DNA of 8,995 nucleotides from Candidatus Gastranaerophilales bacterium. Its GTDB lineage: Bacteria > Cyanobacteriota > Vampirovibrionia > Gastranaerophilales > Gastranaerophilaceae. Positions 1-5,401 of the stretch are shown here, in pieces. The translations under genes and the position numbers were made by a program. Location: assembly GCA_021201175.1 (NCBI GenBank), contig JAJQFK010000151.1, positions 1 to 8,995 on the forward strand, written 5' to 3'. Every line of letters starts with the position of its first letter. The first letter of the stretch is position 1. Under the pieces are notes generated by a model. It saw only the letters and a list, made by a program, of their open reading frames with translations, ran no database searches and was not told the DNA's origin.

Positions 1-1
1 A

Positions 2-298
2 TATAATATTATTGAAGGAATTAATAAGAAAGATAAGTACTGTGAAAAAGTTTTTGATATTTGGAAAAAAGATTTAATCACAGGACTAATCAACGTTCAG
101 AATATCTTTGATTCAGAGAGTATAATTATATCCGGCGGCATGGGGCAATTTATTGACGTTAAAGAAATCGAAACTCAAATAAACAAAGAAATAGTTGTAT
201 CCCCCGTAAAAATCAAACTTGCACAATCCGGAAATTATGCGGGTATGATTGGAGCGGCACTTCTCGCTTGTGATAAATTTAATACTGACATATTATGA
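2..298 (+). CDS. ROK family kinase/regulator, C-terminal part (partial, cut by window start)
   Basis: An open frame runs from the window edge to a TGA at 296-298 and gives 98 residues with no start codon in view. The tail has the C-terminal signature of the ROK family (glucokinases, N-acetyl sugar kinases and sugar-responsive repressors). An IIISGGMGQF segment around residues 46-55 matches the strand-glycine turn of the ATPase fold, and a GNYAGMIGAALLA segment near the end matches the conserved ROK helix. The N-terminal phosphate-binding loop, the sugar-binding ExGH motif and the zinc-binding cysteine cluster all lie outside the window, so glucokinase cannot be separated from another sugar kinase. 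No N-terminal DNA-binding domain can be checked. The next gene starts 48 bases downstream behind its own candidate promoter, so an operon link is not needed. Confidence 0.85.
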   Translation, partial: YNIIEGINKKDKYCEKVFDIWKKDLITGLINVQNIFDSESIIISGGMGQFIDVKEIETQINKEIVVSPVKIKLAQSGNYAGMIGAALLACDKFNTDIL

Positions 299-313
299 TA
301 TTTACTGTATAAT
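285..313 (+). promoter_or_regulatory. Candidate sigma70-type promoter for the parvulin gene
   Basis: A CTGACA box (285-290, five of six matches to the -35 consensus) lies 17 bases before a perfect TATAAT (308-313). Transcription would begin near 320, about 27 bases before the start codon at 347. The -35 box overlaps the end of the ROK coding region. The spacing is ideal, but TATAAT-like strings are common in DNA this AT-rich, so this is a prediction. Confidence 0.55.
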
Positions 314-346
314 TAGATTATGTTTTAACAGGTTAAGAGGTTTTAT

Positions 347-781
347 ATGAAAATAATAGTAAAAACTTTATGTTATATATTAGCAGTTTTTTGTATATGG
401 TTTCCGTTTGCATATTTTCACAGTTCACTGGATAAAAAAGAAATTAAATCCAGCCATATTCTTGTGGAAACGGAACAGGAAGCTATTGATATCAAAAAGC
501 AAATAGATGAGGGTAAATCTTTTGAAGAAATGGTTGAAAAATATTCACTTTGCCCTTCAAAAGAAGATAAAGGGGATTTAGGATATAAATCCAGAAAAAT
601 GCTTTTCCCGGAATTTGAAAAAGTACAATATAAACTAAAACTTAATGAAGTTTCAGATCCCGTTAAAACATCAGCCGGCTGGCATTTAATTAAGAATTAT
701 GATTTAAAATATTACTCTGATAAAGAAAGTTTCTCTAAAATCCATTCGTATAATGAATTTTTAGTTAGATTTTTAAATTGA
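347..781 (+). CDS. Membrane-anchored parvulin-type peptidyl-prolyl cis-trans isomerase
   Basis: The product is 144 residues. One hydrophobic segment (about residues 5-25) acts as a signal anchor or uncleaved signal peptide; there is no clear lipobox. A single rotamase domain of the parvulin/PpiC type follows (about 33-116). The active-site positions of the family are present: His37 in SSHILV, Cys69 in SLCPS (equivalent to the Pin1 cysteine), the GDLG turn at 77-80, Phe90, and His113 in GWHLIK. The domain should catalyse prolyl isomerisation on the outer face of the membrane and so help exported proteins fold. It lacks the SurA/PrsA chaperone domains, and only about 28 residues follow the catalytic domain. 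The start is supported by an AAGAGG ribosome site at 335-340 with a 6-base spacer. It sits between two genes with no obvious functional link and probably has its own promoter. Substrates cannot be inferred. Confidence 0.88.
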   Translation: MKIIVKTLCYILAVFCIWFPFAYFHSSLDKKEIKSSHILVETEQEAIDIKKQIDEGKSFEEMVEKYSLCPSKEDKGDLGYKSRKMLFPEFEKVQYKLKLNEVSDPVKTSAGWHLIKNYDLKYYSDKESFSKIHSYNEFLVRFLN

Positions 782-806
782 ATAAAAAGTTTTTTTTATA
801 TATAAT
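778..806 (+). promoter_or_regulatory. Candidate sigma70-type promoter for the unknown coiled-coil gene
   Basis: TTGAAT (778-783) and a perfect TATAAT (801-806) are separated by 17 bases, which places initiation near 813 and the start codon about 20 bases further on. The spacer contains a run of eight T's (790-797). The -35 box overlaps the stop codon of the preceding gene. TTGAAT also forms an inverted repeat with ATTCAA at 805-810, which brackets the promoter core. Confidence 0.5.
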
Positions 807-833
807 TCAACTGTAAAATAATGAGGATAGAAT

Positions 834-1502
834 ATGACAAGAAATCAACTTCCCGAAGGAGTGGGAAAGAAAATAGTCGAAGCATTAAAAAGACAAGCAG
901 AAGCTGATATAACACCGGTTTCAGAAGCAGAGGTTTCAATGAACAATGCCCTGCCTTTAACAGATATTCAGGAAATTGCAGATGTTAAGCCTCAGGAAGA
1001 AGAAACAACAACGGTTACAGAAAATATAATAATTGAAGAAGAACCGGCTCCTTCTGTTGTTTATAGTCCGCAGCAAGAAGAAATACCGTTGCCCGTAAAA
1101 GAAGAAAAGCAGGTTTCATTCGTAACTAAACCTGCATTTGTGAATGAAAATATAAATACTATGCAGCAAAATATTTCTGAAACAGCTTCAAATATTAGAA
1201 TACCGGCGAATGTTACAACATTAAAGAACTTAATAGCAGGACTTCCTGCCGGTGTAACAAAACAAACCGGCGCGCAAATTATAAAACAAACACTTGAAGC
1301 AATGGGAATTCCCATGAATAGTGTTTTAAAAGAAGCACAAGATGTTCAGGAAGAATTAAACAGTTCTACAAGAGAATGTATGTTAAAAATTCAAGAATAC
1401 AAAACAAACATATTACAGTTAGAACAAAGTGTTCAGGAATATCAAAAGAATATAACACAAATTAATGATCTTGTAAGTTTATTTCTTTTAACAGACAAAT
1501 AG
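834..1502 (+). CDS. Unrecognised acidic protein with C-terminal coiled coil
   Basis: I do not recognise a named family. The 222-residue product has no signal peptide or membrane segment and is probably cytoplasmic. Four zones can be seen: a short basic amphipathic N-terminus (1-22); a low-complexity linker rich in Glu, Pro, Thr and Val (about 45-100), probably disordered; a more ordered block (about 119-168) containing IPANVTTLKNLIAGLPAGV and a helical stretch through MGIPMNSVLKEAQ; and a heptad-like helix (about 169-217) that looks like a coiled coil. This layout suggests a multimerising adaptor or scaffold protein, but that is inference. A GAGGAT ribosome site (823-828) is 5 bases before the ATG, and a promoter candidate lies just upstream. 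It ends just before the thiG leader, whose candidate -10 box starts 5 bases after its stop, so it is probably transcribed separately from the thiamin genes. Reading frame, ribosome site and biased composition make a real gene very likely. Confidence 0.8.
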   Translation: MTRNQLPEGVGKKIVEALKRQAEADITPVSEAEVSMNNALPLTDIQEIADVKPQEEETTTVTENIIIEEEPAPSVVYSPQQEEIPLPVKEEKQVSFVTKPAFVNENINTMQQNISETASNIRIPANVTTLKNLIAGLPAGVTKQTGAQIIKQTLEAMGIPMNSVLKEAQDVQEELNSSTRECMLKIQEYKTNILQLEQSVQEYQKNITQINDLVSLFLLTDK

Positions 1503-1506
1503 AGTT

Positions 1507-1512
1507 TATAAT
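1507..1512 (+). promoter_or_regulatory. Candidate -10 box for the thiG leader transcript
   Basis: A perfect TATAAT begins 5 bases after the upstream stop codon. Initiation would fall near 1519, so the transcript would have about 14 bases before the leader hairpin that starts at 1533. No good -35 box is present at the usual distance (1484-1489 is only T-rich), so this could be a weak or activator-assisted promoter, or a chance match. Confidence 0.4.
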
Positions 1513-1532
1513 AAAGTTAGATTGTGATTGTT

Positions 1533-1585
1533 CACATGAAGGGGTGTACCACCTTGGGTGCAATAGTTCCTTCATGTGTTTTTTT
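1533..1585 (+). promoter_or_regulatory. Candidate HMP-PP riboswitch (thiS motif) with terminator-embedded aptamer, upstream of thiG
   Basis: Seen directly: a perfect 10-bp stem (CACATGAAGG at 1533-1542 with CCTTCATGTG at 1569-1578) is followed by seven T's (1579-1585), an intrinsic terminator shape. Two G-U pairs (1543-1544 with 1567-1568) could extend it. The 26-base loop is unusually long. It contains a small hairpin (CACC 1550-1553 with GGTG 1557-1560) flanked by unpaired GTAC-like and CAATAG strands. Known: the HMP-PP riboswitch, first named the thiS motif, is a very small aptamer lodged inside a terminator stem next to thiazole-synthesis genes. It senses the thiamin precursor 4-amino-5-hydroxymethyl-2-methylpyrimidine diphosphate. 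Inferred: ligand binding would prevent full terminator formation and allow read-through into thiG-thiH and the LOG gene. None of the TPP-riboswitch signature sequences is present. I matched architecture and genomic context, not the published consensus base by base. The alternative is a plain terminator for the upstream gene. Confidence 0.68.
1533..1585 (+). terminator. Intrinsic terminator formed by the thiG leader hairpin
   Basis: A 10-bp perfect stem followed directly by a TTTTTTT tract would stop transcription arriving from the upstream coiled-coil gene. It would also attenuate initiation from the candidate promoter at 1507-1512. It is the only textbook intrinsic terminator in the window. 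Its long structured loop is what suggests regulated, not constitutive, termination. Confidence 0.75.
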
Positions 1586-1605
1586 ATAAAACAAAAGGAG
1601 AAAAA

Positions 1606-2379
1606 ATGGATAACACAGACAAATTAATAATAGCCGGTCGGGAATTTAACTCTCGATTCATATTAGGTTCAGGGAAATACAATGTAGAATTAATAAAAGC
1701 CGCAATCGAACATGCCGGAGCTGAAATAATTACACTGGCACTAAGACGTGTAAATACAAACGATAAAGAAAATATAATTAATTATATTCCGAAAAATATA
1801 ACACTATTGCCGAATACATCAGGAGCCAGAAATGCACAAGAAGCCGTAAGAATAGCGAAACTGGCACGTGAAGCCGGCTGCGGTGATTTTGTAAAAATAG
1901 AAATAATACGTGATTCAAAATACCTGCTTCCTGACAATTACGAAACAGTCAAAGCAACGGAAATACTGGCAAAAGACGGGTTCATTGTTATGCCGTATAT
2001 GTTTCCGGATTTAACTACGGCAAGAGATTTAGTAAATGCCGGAGCTTGTGCTGTCATGCCGCTTGCAGCGCCGATTGGTTCAAATAAAGGACTTGCAGCC
2101 AAAGAATTTATACAAATTTTAACAGATGAAATAGATATACCTGTTATTGTAGATGCAGGAATAGGCAGACCTTCTCAAGCATGCGAAGCAATGGAAATGG
2201 GAGCTGATGCAATAATGGCAAATACAGCAATAGCAACCGCAGGGAACATAACCCAAATGGCGGGCGCATTTAAAAAAGCCATAGAAGCAGGCAGAGAAGC
2301 TTACCTTGCAAAATTAGGCAGAGTAAAATCAAAAGGAGCAGCAGCTTCCTCTCCCTTAACTGATTTTATTCACGCATAA
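1606..2379 (+). CDS. thiG: Thiazole synthase ThiG
   Basis: ThiG condenses 1-deoxy-D-xylulose 5-phosphate, 2-iminoacetate (from ThiH) and sulfur carried as ThiS thiocarboxylate to make the thiazole phosphate of thiamin. It is a cytoplasmic TIM-barrel enzyme. The 257-residue length is normal for the family. The Schiff-base lysine is Lys97 in FVKIEII. The barrel also shows GSGKY (21-25), LLPDN (107-111), MPLAAPIGSNKGL (151-163), the phosphate-binding VDAGIG (182-187) and ANTAIA (205-210). I chose the ATG at 1606 because AAGGAG (1595-1600) sits 5 bases upstream. An in-frame GTG at 1576 would start inside the 3' arm of the leader hairpin and has no ribosome site. thiH follows 54 bases later behind its own ribosome site. 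The usual partner thiS is not adjacent. Expression is probably set by the upstream leader element. Confidence 0.96.
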   Translation: MDNTDKLIIAGREFNSRFILGSGKYNVELIKAAIEHAGAEIITLALRRVNTNDKENIINYIPKNITLLPNTSGARNAQEAVRIAKLAREAGCGDFVKIEIIRDSKYLLPDNYETVKATEILAKDGFIVMPYMFPDLTTARDLVNAGACAVMPLAAPIGSNKGLAAKEFIQILTDEIDIPVIVDAGIGRPSQACEAMEMGADAIMANTAIATAGNITQMAGAFKKAIEAGREAYLAKLGRVKSKGAAASSPLTDFIHA

Positions 2380-2405
2380 TCCGGTATCGAGTGCATTTTG
2401 CCGGA
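2380..2405 (+). other. Short hairpin between thiG and thiH
   Basis: TCCGG (2380-2384) can pair with CCGGA (2401-2405) around a 16-base loop immediately after the thiG stop. No T-tract follows; the downstream bases are A-rich and lead into the thiH ribosome site. It is therefore not an intrinsic terminator. It might act in mRNA processing or 3' protection, or be fortuitous. Confidence 0.3.
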
Positions 2406-2433
2406 ATAATAAAAAATAACTAAGGAGATTATT

Positions 2434-3582
2434 ATGGAAGATTATATGCAATATATGGAAGATATGGAAATTATTGAATCCGATATAATGGATAAAGTGC
2501 TTGAGGAATCTTTAAATTATAATTATGACACTTATACTCAAAAAGATGTAATAGAAGCACTTGAAACCCAATATTTAACTATTGATAATTTTAAAGCACT
2601 TCTGTCACCTGCTGCTGAAAATTTTATTGAGGATATGGCAATTAAAGCAAAAGAAGAACGGGAGAAACATTTCGGGAATTCAGTTTATTTGTTTACTCCT
2701 TTATATATTTCCAATTACTGTGAAAATTACTGTATATATTGCGGTTTTAACTGCCATAATAAAATAAAACGAGCAAAACTGACTTTTGATGAAATAGAAA
2801 CAGAAATGAAAGCAATAAAAGATACAGGGTTGGAAGAAATATTAATTTTAACCGGAGAAAGCCGTAAAATGTCTGATACGGAATATATTGCACAGGCATG
2901 TAAACTGGCAAGAAAGTACTTTAAAATGGTCGGGCTTGAAGTTTATCCGATGAATACAAAAGAATATGAGTATTTGCAAAAATCAGGTGCAGACTACGTA
3001 ACAGTCTTTCAGGAAACTTATAATCCTCTTAAATATAAAGACCTCCATTTAGCAGGACATAAAAGAATATTTCCATATAGATTTAATGCGCAGGAGAGAG
3101 CATTAAAAGCGGGCATGAGAGGGGTCGCCTTTGCTGCACTTCTAGGACTTGATGATTTTAGAAAAGATGCACTTGCAACAGGTCTGCATGCATATTATTT
3201 ACAAAGAAAATATCCCCATGCAGAGATTTCATTTTCTGTTCCGAGATTACGTCCAATAATAAATAATGATAAAATAAATCCGAAAGATGTTCACGAGAAA
3301 CAACTTCTGCAAATTATGTGCGCATACAGATTGTTTATGCCTTATGCGGGTATGACCATTTCAACAAGAGAAAGAGCAGACTTTAGAGATAACATAATAT
3401 CAATAGCGGCAACAAAAATATCAGCGGGAGTAAGTACCGGAATAGGTTCTCATGCAAACGAAACACAAGATAAAGGCGATGACCAATTTATAATAGCAGA
3501 TGACAGAACGGTTAAAGCGATATATAATGCTGTTAAAGACAAAGGTATGCAGCCGGTTATGAATGACTATGTATATGTATAG
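2434..3582 (+). CDS. thiH: 2-iminoacetate synthase ThiH (radical SAM tyrosine lyase)
   Basis: ThiH cleaves L-tyrosine to 2-iminoacetate (dehydroglycine) and p-cresol with a 5'-deoxyadenosyl radical, supplying the glycine-derived part of the thiazole to ThiG. The product is 382 residues, close to the E. coli enzyme. The radical-SAM CxxxCxxC cluster motif is Cys96, Cys100 and Cys103 (NYCENYCIYC). A GES triplet at 141-143 sits at the SAM amino-group site. The C-terminal part has the family's SFSVPRLRP (266-274), the STGIGSH segment (334-340), DQFIIADDRTV (350-360) and GMQPVMNDY (371-379). The shared CIYCGF context with HydG and other tyrosine lyases makes HydG the main alternative. Adjacency to thiG, the size, and the absence of HydG's extra C-terminal cluster domain favour ThiH. 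AAGGAG (2422-2427) lies 6 bases before the ATG. Enzymes of this class are oxygen-sensitive, consistent with anaerobic life. Confidence 0.95.
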   Translation: MEDYMQYMEDMEIIESDIMDKVLEESLNYNYDTYTQKDVIEALETQYLTIDNFKALLSPAAENFIEDMAIKAKEEREKHFGNSVYLFTPLYISNYCENYCIYCGFNCHNKIKRAKLTFDEIETEMKAIKDTGLEEILILTGESRKMSDTEYIAQACKLARKYFKMVGLEVYPMNTKEYEYLQKSGADYVTVFQETYNPLKYKDLHLAGHKRIFPYRFNAQERALKAGMRGVAFAALLGLDDFRKDALATGLHAYYLQRKYPHAEISFSVPRLRPIINNDKINPKDVHEKQLLQIMCAYRLFMPYAGMTISTRERADFRDNIISIAATKISAGVSTGIGSHANETQDKGDDQFIIADDRTVKAIYNAVKDKGMQPVMNDYVYV

Positions 3583-3591
3583 GGTGAAAAG

Positions 3592-4173
3592 ATGACGGAA
3601 ATAAACAAAAAAAATATTTGCATTTACTGTTCCTCAAGTAATTATTTACCTGAAAAATTTTATATTTTGGGGCAAAAACTTGGAGAACGTTTGGCGAACG
3701 AACAATATAATATGGTATATGGCGGTACAACAGAAGGTTTGATGGGCGTAATTGCAAATAATGCCATTTTAAACGGCGCAATGGTTACGGGAGTTATTCC
3801 GGAACGTATTGCATCCTTCGGACTCAAACACCCGAATCTGGCAAAGGTTATTGTTACAAAAGATATGAGAGAACGTAAAGCCACTATGGAAAAACTCTCT
3901 GATATTTTTATCGCGGCTCCGGGAGGTTTCGGTACTTTTGAAGAAATATTTGAAATGCTGGTTGCAAAACAACTTGGATATCATACAAAGCCTGTTATTT
4001 TCTTAAATTATGACAACTATTACAAAAATATGTTGAATATGTTTGATACATTATATGAAAATAAATTTGCAAAAGAAGAAACAAAATCTTTGTATTTTAT
4101 TGCAAGCAATCTTGATGAACTTTTTGATTATATTAAAAACTATAAACCGGATTATGTTCCGCTTAAATGGTAA
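3592..4173 (+). CDS. LOG family protein (Rossmann-fold nucleotide 5'-monophosphate phosphoribohydrolase)
   Basis: The product is 193 residues, the usual size for the TIGR00730/LOG family. Diagnostic motifs are CIYCSSS (10-16) at the first strand, VYGGTTEGLMG (42-52), the catalytic MRERK (92-96) and the PGGFGTFEE nucleotide motif (110-118). Characterised members hydrolyse N6-modified adenosine monophosphates, or AMP-like nucleotides, to the free base and ribose 5-phosphate. The plant enzymes activate cytokinins; the physiological role in most bacteria is unclear. It starts 9 bases after the thiH stop with a weak GGTGA ribosome site, so it is almost certainly co-transcribed with thiG-thiH and under the same leader. 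A link to thiamin or to nucleotide salvage is inference from position only. Its last 11 bases overlap the 3' end of the opposing folC. The family call is firm; the substrate is unknown. Confidence 0.92.
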   Translation: MTEINKKNICIYCSSSNYLPEKFYILGQKLGERLANEQYNMVYGGTTEGLMGVIANNAILNGAMVTGVIPERIASFGLKHPNLAKVIVTKDMRERKATMEKLSDIFIAAPGGFGTFEEIFEMLVAKQLGYHTKPVIFLNYDNYYKNMLNMFDTLYENKFAKEETKSLYFIASNLDELFDYIKNYKPDYVPLKW

Positions 4174-5401
4174 TTTTTTTGTAAATATTACCTATCATAT
4201 AAAGACTGCCTGTTACAATTTTTAGCGCGTTCTTTGCTAAGATTTCATCAATATTGCTTTCTTCTAAAGGATAAAGATTGACCAAATTATTTACATTTTT
4301 CTTGTATTCTTCAAATTTAACTGCATTTTTATGATTAAATTCAAGAAAATATACTTCGTCGTGAGCCTCAAATAAAATTTCGGAAATTTTTTTATAATCT
4401 TTTGTATTAAGAGTTGAATATATAAATATTCTTTTTTGATTTTTAAAATACAAATCAAGACTTCTTTTTAGTTCATAAGCCGCGTCCGGATTGTGGGCGC
4501 CGTCTATCAAAATATTTCTGCCGCTTATATATTGAAGTCTTGCATTCCAATTGACTGTTTTTAAGCCGGATTCTAAATTATTCTCATTAATTTTCAATCC
4601 TGTTTTAATCAAAAAATTAACCGCACTTACTGCCAGTGCAAGATTTTTTTCCTGATAACAACCTAAAAGAGGAAACTCGTATTTTTTATTATTTATAATT
4701 GCATAATTGGTATTATTTTCAAAAATATTTATTATTTTATCTTCTGACTTAATTAACAAAGCATTTTTATTTTCGGCAGTATTCTTAATAACATTAAAAC
4801 CCCTGTTTTGTACTGATACTATAACCGCAGAATCATACTTAATTATTCCTGCTTTTTCATAAGCAATTTTATCTATAGTATCTCCAAGCCGGTCGGTATG
4901 ATCTAAAGAGATTGAAGTTATTATTTCAAGAACAGGTTTTTTACATACATTAACCGCGTCAAATCTTCCGCCCATACCGGTTTCCATTACTGCAATATCT
5001 ATGTTATTATCATAAAAATATTTAAATGCACAAACGGTTAAAATTTCAAATTCAGTTAAATCTATATTGTTTTTATTTGAAATATCAGAAATTTCATCTA
5101 CATAAAAAGCAAAATCATTATCAGAAATGTTTTCATTATTAATTCTTATCCTTTCTGTATATGAAATTAAATGAGGACTTGTATACATTCCGGTTTTATA
5201 TCCGGCACATTTTAAGATATTAGCAAGGATTGCGCAAACAGACCCTTTACCGTTAGTACCCGCAATATGAATAACTTTAATTTTATCCTGTGGATTCCCT
5301 AAAATATCAAGAACCGCAAGCACTCTTTCAAGTCCGGGACGAATATGAAATTTTTCTTCTGAAGTTAAAAAATTTTCTGCACTTTTATATGTTGTAATCA
5401 T
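4163..5401 (-). CDS. folC: Bifunctional folylpolyglutamate synthase / dihydrofolate synthase FolC
   Basis: FolC is a cytoplasmic Mur-ligase-fold enzyme. It joins L-glutamate to dihydropteroate and/or extends folates with gamma-glutamyl residues, using ATP. The product is 412 residues, typical for the family. Visible motifs are the P-loop GTNGKGS (48-54), TSPHL (74-78), METGMGGRFDAVN (139-151), SLDHTDRLG (165-173), EKAGI with the carbamylatable Lys183, DGAHNP (300-305) opening the C-terminal domain, and TGSLYMIG (397-404). Its ATG overlaps the murG stop as ATGA (5398-5401). There is no good ribosome site nearby, so translation probably depends on reinitiation after murG. DHFS plus FPGS activity versus FPGS alone cannot be settled by eye. 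Its placement in a peptidoglycan operon is less usual, although FolC is a structural cousin of the Mur ligases. Confidence 0.95.
   Translation of the reverse strand: MITTYKSAENFLTSEEKFHIRPGLERVLAVLDILGNPQDKIKVIHIAGTNGKGSVCAILANILKCAGYKTGMYTSPHLISYTERIRINNENISDNDFAFYVDEISDISNKNNIDLTEFEILTVCAFKYFYDNNIDIAVMETGMGGRFDAVNVCKKPVLEIITSISLDHTDRLGDTIDKIAYEKAGIIKYDSAVIVSVQNRGFNVIKNTAENKNALLIKSEDKIINIFENNTNYAIINNKKYEFPLLGCYQEKNLALAVSAVNFLIKTGLKINENNLESGLKTVNWNARLQYISGRNILIDGAHNPDAAYELKRSLDLYFKNQKRIFIYSTLNTKDYKKISEILFEAHDEVYFLEFNHKNAVKFEEYKKNVNNLVNLYPLEESNIDEILAKNALKIVTGSLYMIGNIYKKITI

Noticed and set aside
784..800. A5-G-T8 stretch as an intrinsic terminator after the parvulin gene
   Set aside because: There is no GC-bearing stem and no loop space between the A and T runs; it fits better as the spacer of the following promoter.
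1061..1315. Minus-strand open frame opposite the coiled-coil gene
   Set aside because: It lies wholly inside a well-supported plus-strand gene and has a Cys/Phe-rich composition typical of an antisense shadow, with no recognisable motif.
1576..1605. In-frame GTG start extending ThiG by 10 residues at its N-terminus
   Set aside because: It starts inside the 3' arm of the leader terminator and has no ribosome site. The ATG at 1606 has AAGGAG at ideal spacing and gives the normal ThiG length.
1501..1605. TPP riboswitch upstream of thiG
   Set aside because: The leader is too short, and the conserved TPP-aptamer segments (the CTGAGA and ACCTGATCTGG-type blocks) are absent.
4148..4180. Bidirectional terminator between the LOG gene and folC
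   Set aside because: The stem is only 4 bp, lies within coding sequence of the LOG gene, and is separated from the T7 run by 12 bases.
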